A DNA stretch of 64,000 nucleotides from Vesta saturnalis (Eukaryota; Arthropoda; Insecta; Coleoptera; Lampyridae): assembly GCA_036346205.1 (NCBI GenBank), contig JARFJB010001167.1:394501-458500 (forward strand), written 5' to 3'. Below the pieces are notes generated by a model that did not search any database, was not told where the DNA came from, and was given only the letters and a program-made list of their open reading frames with translations. The translations under genes were made by a program, and so were the position numbers. This document shows positions 21,590 to 32,203 of the stretch, piece by piece. The stretch's first letter is position 1. Every line of letters starts with the position of its first letter.

Positions 21590-22480
21590 AAAACGGCGAA
21601 ACCTGGAAAACCGAAGAACACCTCCGATTTGCATGAAATTTTGGGTTTAGGTTGTGCTCGACCTAAACTTAAAAGTCTCCCAACGCCGTTGGTTGCTTAT
21701 TATTTTTAAGGGTGAAAACACCCTATTAGCGAAAAAATATAATACAATAGATTAAAGCATATAATTAATGAAAATTATATATGAATGTGTTTAGTAAAGG
21801 TCACTGATGTAATTAAGTGTAAATACGCCAGTAACTATATATTTTAGGGTGAAAACCACCCCGAACTCAGCGTCGATCTTATTTTCATCATAACTCGGTC
21901 AGTTTTTATGCTAGGACCTTTATAAAAAAAATAAGGTCTTTTAAAAAGATTATCTAAGTTTTTTCGAAAATGGCACCGGTTTCTTGTAATTTCAAATTGA
22001 AAAATTCAATTTTTACTCCAAAAGCAAAAGTTGACTTTTAATAAGACATTACTCAGTTAATATTAGGTTTGGAGCAACCAAAAAAACCATTCTCTTTGTT
22101 TTTTTATTAGCTACAACTTTGTTTCTGATCTTAGCGATAAAGTTCAAACTATTTGATTTATTCGTGAAAACCGTTCAAAAACGTGGTAAAAATCGAAATT
22201 TCAATCGAAAATAACTCAAAAAGTATTGGCTTTAGGAAAAAAGTTTATAGAAAAAAATTGACTTAAAATTAGTAGATCTATTGATTTCTACAGTTATTTT
22301 TAACAACCAATTTTTACCACCTAGAAGGTGGTTTTAACTCCTCGGTAAAAGCAACCAACGGCATTGGGAGACTTTGAAGTAGACGGTATGGACTGCCTAA
22401 ATTTAAATTTTTACAATTTTCGGGGTGTTCTTTAGAATTTCACGCAAAACCGGGCTGTACTGGACTATATTAAGGCATTT
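21590..22480. mobile_element. 0.9-kb non-coding element with about 150-bp inverted ends (MITE-like)
   Basis: The left end (about 21590-21735) and right end (about 22320-22475) are inverted copies. For example agtctcccaacgccgttggt at about 21680 answers accaacggcattgggagact at about 22350, and gaagaacacctccg answers cggggtgttcttt. The interior is AT-rich and non-coding. It lies between exon-like pieces of the YqaJ/Mutator-like gene. Target duplication is unclear. Confidence 0.7.
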
Positions 22481-22503
22481 AAAAACAAATTATTTCTGTC
22501 AGA

Positions 22504-25330
22504 ATGTACAAGGTTGTAGCGAAGTATCTGTTTGAAGGTAAATTAAAATATCAAATGAGAACAAACTTTATTGTGGGATCATATCATTTAAGTGATATCC
22601 TCATTGTCAATACACTGCATAAGTCGGTTTCTGAAGTTCTGCATAACCCTGCGAAGCATCTGCTGCGGAATGCAGCCAACTTCAAGGCGTATTATGACGA
22701 TGTTGAAACACCTTATTCTTACTTCCAGTTGTATCCTTCTGATCCCACAATAAACTTTTGTTCTCACATTTTGTTATTTTTTAATTTACCTTCAGAGTTA
22801 GTACTTCGTACCCTGTATAAGTCTTTTTGATAATAATTCTCAACATAACTGAACGTATAGTTTCACTGAGTTTACTGTTTTATCTTTCGTAGAATTAATA
22901 ATTCCCAGTTGCACACAGAAGTTTGTGAACAAGAGTCTTCCAATCACTGGTAATCGAATTGTTGAATTGGGCTACGTTTTGGAGAAAGTTTTAAAATCCA
23001 ATTTGAACACATGAAAATATGTACTTTGGGAAAAATAACAGTAAAACAAGAAATACGTAAAGGATTGGGACTTGTAAGTAAAATAATGCTGCAGTGTATA
23101 CAATGTTCTAAATGGTTTGAAATACCAACTGAAAATCCCAATCATAATGTTTCCTGCATTAACACAGGAGCAGTATTTGGAACTTTGGCAGCGAAGTTCC
23201 TATTCATATGGAAGAACTGTTTAGCTGCATGGATATTCCTTCAATGCCTGCTCAAACGTTTTACCAATTGGAAACAGATATAGGTAATGAATGGAAAGGT
23301 CGTTATTACGATCTATGGAACGAGCTGGGCAAAAGAGAAAGAATTTGCATTAGCCAATAATCAATTCGCTGGATCAAACTCCTGGATTACAGTTCACGTT
23401 GACGGATCTTGGAGCAAACGTTCTTATGGTAAAATTTCAATTCTATCGGGAATGGTTGCCATTATTGGACGTCACACGGGCGAAGTACTTTTTATTGCCA
23501 TACGTAACAAATTTTGTTCAGTTTGTACGAGGGCAGAAAGTAAAGGTAGAGTACCCGAAGAATATATATGTTACAGGAACTGGACAGCATCTGCACCAGC
23601 CATGGAAGCTGATATGGTTGTAGAAGGGTTTAATTGCAGCATCGAAATGCACGGTGTTAAATATGGCAGGTTTATAGCTGATGGTGATTCCAGCGTATTC
23701 GTAAATATTAAGGAGAAAGTACAGTATGGCAGTGAGGTAAAAAAAATTGAATGTACCAATCATGCATTGAAGAACTATGGAAAACATTTACGAGCCCTTA
23801 AAAAAGATAAGCACGTTAATGTTAATGGACGAAAATTATTGACTATAAAAAAATTAATTTATTGACAAAACGAGCCAAATGTTCCATTTATGAACATGCT
23901 GCAAGGATAAAGACGCACAGTTTTAAGGGAAGACCTATCCAATGGATTACATCATGTCTTCAAAGATCATTCAAAATGTAGAAAGGCATTTGTAACAACG
24001 TTGGCGATATTTCAGAAAGTCAAATTTTGGAACTAAAGAAACAAATATATATCACCATTTAACTGGAGCATTGAATTTATTGATTAGAAAGGCTCAACTC
24101 CTTATAAACAATGAAAACAATAATCGCGCGGAGAGACTCATGAATATTGTGGCCCGGTTTAATATGGGCAAACGTCTAAACCTTATCCAAAGAGGATCCT
24201 ACCAGAGAAGAGTATACGCATCGGCTAAGATACAATAAAAGCGTTAGTTGGTATATGAGCCCTTGGAAGAATTTTACTAAGAAAAGCCCAGGACAACATT
24301 TCAAAAAATATATGTCTAAATGTAGTGCTGCCAGAAGTAGTAAAATAAAGCGACGGTTATTTGGTGAAAAAAGCAGCCAACGCAAACATGTACAGAAACC
24401 ATCAAACAAAGATTACGGCAAAAATGCTGAACAGCCCCCAGAAGACCCAGACTTGTTTCTGATGGAAGTTAAATTGTTTGTAGAAAAGTTGCAGGTACTT
24501 AAGAAGAGAACATTTTGTTTTTTAAGTCAAATGAAATATTGTTTTTAGGTTAGCGAACCAGAAAGAAACGAAATTGAAAAATTAACGCGAGGACAATTTG
24601 GGAATGATTATTTTGAATCCGAAAGAAGATTTAGGTTGACAGCGTCGTTATTTGGTAGGGTTATAAACAGAAAACTGTACACACCTTGTCATAACATTGT
24701 CAAGTCCTGTTTATACAGCAACAGCATTCACACCAAAGCTATGGAATACGGGTTAGCAAAAGAAGAAGTTGCTATAAATCTTTTCAAAGATATAACATCC
24801 CTTGAGGTTGAAAAATCGGGTTTATGGGTGGACTTAGAGAATGGGTTTATTGCTGCATCGGTAATATTTCACAGATATTTTTCATTACAGCTTTTCGTTA
24901 ATTATTCTGTGCAGGTCTTACTTCAGATGGATCTTTAATTGAAATCAAATGTGTATTTTAACCGAGGAGATTGCAGACAAAATTGCCAACATAAAAGACG
25001 TAATTCTGATTAAGAAAAATTAAAGAAAATTTTTTTCTTGAAGAAGTGAACGGTAATATCCGGCTTAAGGAAATCACACATACTACTATCAGGTACCAAC
25101 TCCAATTTCAAGGTAAATAAATATCTAAAAACTATTTTTCATTATAGATTCAAGGACAGTTGAACATTGCGCAAAAATCAACATGCTATTTCGTAGTGTA
25201 CGTCAACGACAATGTACTATTTATTGAAAAGGTCTATAGAGACGAACCACTGTGGGTTACAAAATGTTACCAGTGCTATGTCAATTCTACAAGGAGTGCA
25301 TAGCACCGGAAATTATAAGGAAAATATAAA
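22504..25330 (+). pseudogene. Mutator-like transposase plus YqaJ-type nuclease gene, broken
   Basis: Two domains follow each other on the plus strand. (1) From about 22950 to 23870: LGYVLEKVLKS, KITVKQEIRKGLGLVSKIML, ending in QCIQCSKW, a NTGAVFGTLAA motif, MEELFSCMDIPSMP, then ITVHVDGSWSKRSYGKISIL, NKFCSVC, PAMEADMVVEGFNCSIEMHG, RFIADGDSSV and KKIECTNHALKNYG. This is the Mutator-like transposase domain that in insects is found with a YqaJ nuclease. The DGSWxxR and ADGDSSV acids look like catalytic-type residues. (2) From about 24560 to 25300: FRLTASLFGRV, MEYGLAKEEVAINLFKD, SDGSLIEIKC (the E-x-K nuclease motif), IQGQLNIAQKSTCYFVVYVN. Between them is a basic spacer (MSPWKNFTKKSPGQHFKKYM). Frameshifts near 23195 and 23340 and a stop after the EIKC motif show decay. 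The long untranslatable gaps could include introns. Confidence 0.75.
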
Positions 25331-25559
25331 AAAGGTTTAAAGTGTCTTGATCCACCCTTCATCACAGAAGCCATTGAAGCTCAAACAAGAAAAACAAATA
25401 AAATCACAATCTGAAGCTACAGTACTGATCGCTGGAAGTACTGAAAATATGCATATTTAAGTAGCTACTTTGTTATTATTATTTATTCCATCAACAAAAA
25501 CTTGGTGTAGGAACCCAAAATTCAACAAATGCCGTTTTTGCTTGGTGTTCATTTTTGAA

Positions 25560-25925
25560 AGTTTTATTCCTGAGATAGTTGTCCAAATGCTTGATCATAT
25601 GGTAATGTATTGAGCAAGATCAGGTGAAGATAGCGGATGAAGTAGAACTTCTATGTTCAGCTCGTTCAATTTTGTACAGTCATCTGTGAAACACGCGGGC
25701 GAGCATTATCATGACCAATATTGCACTTCTGTTGATCCATTCTGGCCGTTGTTCACGTAATTTTGATACATTTCATCACACCACACTGTTGTCCTGGTGA
25801 ATTTTGACCTTTGAGAAGCATTTGGTGGCTCATCTTTGTCCAACCACTGGACAGAACGTTTTCTGTTATCATAGATAATAATCCATTTTTCAGCGGATGT
25901 CACAATTTGATCCAAAATGCAGCAT
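25560..25925 (-). pseudogene. Mariner transposase fragment (DD34D type)
   Basis: Minus-strand reading gives a mariner catalytic core. MDQIVTSAEKWIIIYDNRKR then SVQWLDKDEPP, a decayed middle, then GHDNARPRVSQMTVQKL, NELNIEVLLHPLSSPDLAQ near 25600. The second and third catalytic positions (HDNARP and SPDL) are kept. The first, normally CDEKW, reads SAEKW, so the Asp is lost. There is a stop between the blocks. N- and C-terminal parts were not found. Confidence 0.8.
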
Positions 25926-28270
25926 TTGACAATTTGTATTCATATTCAGAAATTGTCATAAATTCTTCTTTGCCATGGTACAGTATTTAGCTTGGCAGCT
26001 GTCAAAATTTGTTTGATGCCAAATAAAAATACAACACTCTTATACAGCAGAAAAGTTTCTACAAAATGTTTATTACAACAGCTTAATTACTTATTCATGA
26101 AACTTGGACCAAACATGTAACACCCTTAAAACTCTCAGAGGTTTCTAACAACCTAATACGAAATTGAACATTTGCATTGTATGATATTGCTGCGGCTTCC
26201 ATACGTCCTTTTTCGAGAAAAGTTAACCCTTGTACCTCCTAGAAATTTACATACCACAGAATTGTATTGCTCTGTGTAATTATTTGTCCTGTTTAGGATT
26301 AAACTTTCCGCATTGAGTACTAGTCGATACACACAAGACATAATATCCTGAAATAATCCGCATTCCTGCGCAAATTGGTGTGTGCCAAATATATAAGGGC
26401 TATTTGTTATATCATTTTTAAATTAGTTATTTTCACATTAACGTCCATATTCTCTAATCCGGTTAGAGTTTAGACAACCGCCGCACGACTTTTAATCGTT
26501 TGATAATGATACTTCACACAAATAAGAAACACCAGTTATATATTGTTTATTGTCCAAAATTTTAAACTATTAAGTACACATAACAATATGTATTTCCTTA
26601 TTCAAGATATACATGAGCTGTTCAATTTGACAACAATTATAATTATTAATTAGGTACAACTGTAGTAGTATAAATTCATAAACATGACGCAATTACCTAA
26701 AATATTTCGGGTTCTCAAATATTGCAGGTACTGTATTTAGGAAGGTCAGACATCTCTTGTATACAATACAGTTGACAGATGAAATGACTATTGACTATTT
26801 TCATTTTTCCAATTAGTATATAGAATTTTTACCTACGTGTTTTAAATAATATTTTTTTTGTTTTCGATTCAACCAGGGAGTTGTAATAGTATATTAAAAA
26901 TAAGTTTCATGACCAGTCTTGAAGCAATTCAAGTTCAAAAACGAGTGGCTTTGCCACGAGTTTTTAAAGAATGAGTGCTTCAAGGTCTTATGAAACGCGT
27001 TTTTAAACTATTTTTGTAATTTGCCCTTTTATGTCATTTTTAAACAATTTTTTAATTTTATTGATTTAGGGTTTGTGGGAGTTGATAGTCTTAGTTTTAA
27101 ACGTGAAAATTGATCTAGTCGCGTATACTTTTATCAAAATTCTGTCACAAAACACTGTTTTTGACACATTTTGCAAGAGTGACGTACAAGAAATAATTCC
27201 GCATCAAGCTTTGCAACCTAAAACTTTTCGGAAAATGTTCCGTGAAATAATGGCTATAATGACATCGGAGATGATGGCGTTGCGTTTCCTAATAGGCCTA
27301 TTAGAGTATCAAAATAGAGGCAAACTACAAAAATAATATAACTGACTGGCATCACAAATTCATACACCCGTCAGAGAGATGCAGGTATAAGCAGGCGGTG
27401 TTTTCTTTACGTCTGTCACACAGTATACTGTTACGAGTACATCGTATTTAGTAATTTTTTTAGTTTCTGGTTTGTAAATTACGATTAAGTTAGTTTATAT
27501 TATGTTATTTAAGAAATTAAATATTTTATGGGTTTTATGTGCCTAATTTTTTTTTTACACATTACCCGAGTATTATTACCTGGCAGAACTGTTCATTAAC
27601 CTATTTTAAATCCTAATATTTTGATTTTATAGCATGTCAGAGAATAAAATTTTACCAATGAAGAATTAATAAAGTTTATTAAATAAAAGCTAAATTATTA
27701 AAGATTCCGGCACCTTAAATGCTACATCGTTGGTAAGATAATGATGCAATATATAAACAGAGAGAAAACGCTGTCGGACTATTCGCAACGTTGAAATTCC
27801 AGGTTGATACAATGGAGATTTTTACATTTTATAAATTTAATTTTTACAAGTGGCGCGTCTTTCAGGAGTGTACCAATTAAATAATTAGCCTGGATCATAT
27901 CCGATTGTAATATTTCCGCCATTTTATTTCTTAAAATTAGGAAAATATACTATTTGCAATAATTGTATGAATTACAAACTTTAGAGGGTGTTAAAAATGT
28001 TCATTTTTTTTGCTGCATTATCTAAGTACTTCGTTTTCTTATTTGGTTATACAATATTTTGAAAATGTTTGATATTTGAATGACAATAACTCCAATTTAT
28101 ACATTTAAGAACTATAAAAAGTATTTAGCGAAAAGCTTATTCTTTTAACTTTCAGATAAGACAGGTTTTTTTGATAAAGCTTGTGTATTTAGAGCATGGT
28201 CTATATTTTCCTTATGCTCTACATTTCGATTGTGTCACCACCTATTATGTAAATCAGAAATGCCTGTCTT
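25926..28270. other. No gene recognised
   Basis: AT-rich sequence. An 87-codon frame at 27073-27336 has no recognisable domain. Many AATAAA and TTTTTT runs are present. A small hairpin ctctaatccggttagag lies at about 26453. Confidence 0.5.
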
Positions 28271-28309
28271 AATATGTGATTATACAAATATATATATGTA
28301 AAGCTAATG

Positions 28310-28625
28310 TAACATTTCATCTGAAAAACACTATTCAAGGTATGAATTCAAATATGACCAATCTGATTATGAAACACATCACAAAGTATTTAACAATTCA
28401 TCTTAAACATCGTTATGAATACAAATACAATAAATATGTTTATGCAACACCAAAGAACTAGTTCAAAAATCCATCTTAAAGTATTCTTCAGGTTATGTAT
28501 CCAAATGCAACCAGTGTGATTTGGTAACATATCAAAATAGCTAATTTAAAAACTCATGTAGAAAGACACTTCTAATTATGTACCTATACAAATGTGACCA
28601 ATGTGTAGATACAACCTTGTTTAAG
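28310..28625 (+). pseudogene. Zinc-finger remnants related to the 15.8-kb array
   Basis: Shifting frames give F-H-L-K-x-T, YEFKYDQSDYETHHK, then SKCNQCDLVTYQ and YKCDQCVDTTLFK. DNA phrases such as aaatatgaccaatctgattatgaaacacatcacaaa match the array unit closely. There are about four fingers, all broken by shifts or Cys loss. This is the same orientation as the intact gene, about 9 kb downstream. Confidence 0.75.
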
Positions 28626-28970
28626 GTAAAGGCACCAGTGTTCGACAGTGCACCAGTAATCTACACTTCAAAATTCAGACTCCTCAATTATGGGATATGT
28701 TCAAATTTCCGCATAATTCCCTGCCAGAACGAACTCTGGCAACACTGTAAAACGTCTTGAAGGGTACAATTTTAGTTTAGCGGCAATAAAATGGTGCGTG
28801 TTATATCGAGCACGTGAATAACGTTTTTTCTAAGAAGATTTGTTAAGGAGGTCAGTACAAGATAAAATAGGTTGTTGTTTTTAAATGGTTAAGGTGTGTG
28901 AATAAAATGTTGTGTAAGGTATTTTCGTGTTCTAAAATACATGTTTTTGGCAAAATTTCGTTGCTTTGTT

Positions 28971-29283
28971 TGATTCTAACCTAAATGTTTGGGATGTCGA
29001 TTATTGGGTATGCATAAGCATATATTCTCTAGTATATGACATTACTTGTCGATTACTGGGATATTATGCGCCAGCGTTCGACATTAATGCTTTCTGTGAA
29101 ATGAACTTATTTTTTTATGTTTTGATAATACAATTTTGTGGCTTACTTTGATTCTAACCTATGTTTTAGGAGTGTTCGATTACTGGTACAGATACGCATA
29201 ATATTCTCCAGTATTCGACACGATTGTCGATTACTGAGTATTATGCGACTCCACTGTTCCACATTAATGCTTCCTTTGTAATT

Positions 29284-29295
<12 letters not shown>
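28971..29295. repeat. Two-unit tandem repeat, period about 178 bp
   Basis: tgattctaac at 28971 recurs at 29149, and the following 145 bases match throughout (tcgattactgg, tattatgcg, attaatgctt, tgactttat). The unit includes repeated TCGATTA/TTCGACA phrases. It ends against a TA tract. Confidence 0.75.

Positions 29296-29333
<38 letters not shown>
29289..29333. repeat. TA microsatellite
   Basis: About 22 TA units between the tandem repeat and the pogo relic. Confidence 0.93.
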
Positions 29334-29336
<3 letters not shown>

Positions 29337-29382
29337 ACTTTACAGAATCATGCCGCCTTAATTCATTTATAGCAGAGAGCAA

Positions 29383-30480
29383 ATGGATTCTGCCCTTGTG
29401 GCTATTTCACGCGGAATGTCTGTTGTAACTGCCGCTAAAACATTTAATGTCCCCAGAACAACTCTTCTTGACAAATCACCAGGGCGGACACCAAAACTCA
29501 GAAAAATTGGCCCACCTTCAATACTGGCTAGTACTGATGAAGAAATATTGGTAAACTGGATACTTCTTTATCCCAAAACACCGACCCGTGACAAAGGAGG
29601 AAGTTCTCGGCAGTGTCCAAATGATTATAAGACTAAGCAAGACAAATTCTCCATTTACTGATGGACGACCAGGAAAAATGGTTTGCCTCGTTCCTTAAAA
29701 GGAATCCACAAATAACGACTCGTATAGCGCAAAACTTAACGCCAGCAAGAAAGTGCCTTTTTCTGCAACCAAAAGGTGACAAAGTTCTTGCCAGGAAAGG
29801 AGAAAATCGGTTTATATAGCTGGAACAAGCGACGACAAAGAAAATCTTACGGCTCTTCTTACAGCTAATGGATAAGGAGACTTCGGACCACCCATGATGG
29901 TTTTTAAATACGAGAAAATTCCCAGTTAAATATCGTCAGCAATGAACAAAGAATGGGGCATTGGCCGTTCCGAAACAGGATGTATGTGTGGTGGTACATT
30001 CTATGAATATGTAACTATCGTCTTCGTGCCCTGGTTAGATAAGAACAATATTCAAAGACCAATAACACTATTTATTGATGGGCATGTCTCTCATTTAACC
30101 TACAATTAATTTATCGCAGTATTGCAAACAAAATCAGATAGATAATTGCCTTGTACCCTAATTCGGCCCATCTTATCCCACCGATGGACGTTGCAGTGTT
30201 TACATCTTTGAAAGGGTATTGGAAAAAAAATCAATAATGCAATTCCATGTTGATAACGATGGATCAAAATGAAGAAAAGAAAACTTTCCTAAATTATTTG
30301 TATCTGCTTTGTCATTAGTGTCCAAGGAAACTGTGCAAAACGGGTGTAAAGCATATGGTCTTTGTCCATTTTCCGTAGAAAACGTGAAATTTTCTAAAAT
30401 ATTCTCAAATAAAAATGCGGTAAAATCGATAAGATAAAGCAAAAGCAATTACATGTGTTTGAAGAATTGACACCAGAAAC
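29383..30480 (+). pseudogene. Pogo/Tigger-type transposase relic
   Basis: Starts MDSALVAISRGMSVVTAAKT followed by FNVPRTTLLD, a psq-type helix-turn-helix, then a GR.PKL..GPPSILA..EE..L.NWI CENP-B-like region (29500-29580). Later pieces in other frames give KCLFLQPKGDKVLA, MNKEWGIGRSETGCMCGGTF, FVPWLDKNNIQRPITLFIDG followed by HVSH, and HLIPPMDVAVFTSLKGYW. The second (FIDGH) and third (MDVAVF) catalytic Asp motifs survive. The first (normally a ..DET.. block) is lost in a deletion near 29750-29760. Several stops and shifts are present. A basic tail reaches about 30480. Confidence 0.8.
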
Positions 30481-30915
30481 AGAATGATCCTTTTAAACAA
30501 GTTGAAGAAAAGGAGGAGTGGAATGGAGGGATTGAGGACAAATCTGTGTTTGAAACATGGATAGAGGTAAAAATGACATAGGAACTGAAGCTGAAGAAAA
30601 ATCAAAACAAAAACCCAATCAAGAACTCAAAGATTATGTGAATACTGATAAGCAATTTATACTTATTCTTCTCTCTATATCCTCACTAGCTCAGGGAAGT
30701 TACAGAAGATAACGATGTTAATTCGATTACTTTCAGTAATTTCTTTTAGACCTTCGTGGATTTCGTAAACCAATATCTCCGTATTTCTTCACGGAATATT
30801 AACCAACAAGTTCGTACTTGTCCATTTTCTTGTGAGATTATTAAGAAACACTTTATAGTGTATTTCTTTTCTACAACATGATCAACGTCAGGGTAAGTTT
30901 TAAACGGTGCTAAGG

Positions 30916-32143
30916 TAAGAGGACTGAGGCAGAAAAACGTTAACATTGAGAAAATTGCATAACTTTGGAACCGCTGAGTCAATTTAAAAAAAGTCACACT
31001 TTCGGATACGATATTTATTACCGAATAATCAACAATTAACATTATTCTAATCAACGTATTAACACAAAATTGGTTGAGCTTTTTCTGGTATGCCTAACAT
31101 CATGGATGTTAAGGTGATATTCGAGACTTTTCTGGTCGCCGCAATCTACATTTCCTGAAATTTTCAATTGTTTTTGCTTCTTTGTGGTTAACTTCAAGTT
31201 GCTTTTGATCAAAGCCCAGTAGGTTCGATGTTGTTATGTTGTTGTCTTATACCACTTCATGGTCGCCTTTCAACAGTGACATGAGGCTAAATCCACTCAA
31301 AAGAACGCATAGACCTTGTGTTGTCCCAGAAAAGGCAACATTCTCTTTGAAGACATTCTTTAATATAAATTTCAGAATTTAGAGATCCAGATGTCACAAA
31401 AGATTTGCTTCTTCCACAGCTACAGGTCACCTGCCAAACAAGAAACTTTTTGGAAACATCGTCTTTTTTGGTCGGATTCTTTGAGTACGTTTCGTCCACG
31501 AGAAACATAAAACTCTTGGCCAGGTAGTTCGGAAAAATTGCAGAGAACGTATGTCTCATCGTCCATTACGCAACAATATTTGCATTGAAAGAAATCAGCT
31601 CTCAATTTTAGCTCGTTTTTTTCCTCTGTGATCTTGTCTGCATTTCTGCCTGGAATTGTTTGCACTTTGTACGATTTGAAGCCAGTCTTAACTTTAATTC
31701 TGCGTACTGACTTGCAAACCCACTTTTTGAGCCAATTTCCGATTTGGGATGTTCAGGTGCTTCTCCATCTCAGACACAGCTTTCTGTACCTTTTTGTCTA
31801 GTGAAATCCTTCCGGTCTGCCACTTCAGGTTTCCGAGTGAATGTGAGCTCTTTCCTGCGGTTTTTGATTCACCTTTACTGCCGTTTGTCTGCAAAACTTT
31901 AACTACTTTTGCAATTCGAAGGACTGACCATAGAGGATTTTCATGAAATTTTGAGAATCAACAATTTACGAACTTCTAATATTTTTGCCATTGTAAACTC
32001 AATTTCGGTCGTACAGAAAAAAATTAAATGACGTAATCTGGCAACTATGGCAAAGCCTCCTGCATTAACATTTTTGGTAAAAAGAGCTGGTGTAAGAGTT
32101 ATGCCAGTTTTAAATGTAAATGTTTCTTCTGTCTCAGTCCATA
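30916..32143 (-). mobile_element. Mariner/Tc1-like element, copy 2
   Basis: About 1.23 kb with inverted ends GGACTGAGGCAG (30921) and ctgtctcagtcc (32129-32140), flanked by TA at both sides. It lacks the LTR insertion of copy 1, so it shows the undisturbed layout. Confidence 0.8.
31081..31991 (-). pseudogene. Mariner/Tc1-like transposase relic, copy 2
   Basis: ATG at 31991 (MAKILEVRKL). Then KKVQKAVSEMEKHLNIPNRK (about 31780) and LAQKVG form the helix-turn-helix. VMDDETYVLCNFSELPGQEF (31610-31560) is the first catalytic block, and FLVWQVTCSCG and GSLNSEIYIKECLQRE follow. A DLASCH second-Asp block is still readable near 31270. The segment with the third catalytic residue is missing just before YWALIKSNLK, as in copy 1. 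Multiple frame breaks. Confidence 0.8.
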
Positions 32144-32203
32144 ATTACTTTAAACAATTTCTTTTAAACCTTCGGGGTCTATTCAACCACATATTACTGT
32201 GGG

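Noticed and set aside
24176..24409. Minus-strand 77-codon frame
   Set aside because: It is antisense to the basic spacer of the Mutator-like/YqaJ gene.
27073..27336. 87-codon plus frame as a small gene
   Set aside because: No domain, no splice or promoter context, and an AT-rich surrounding full of similar-length chance frames.
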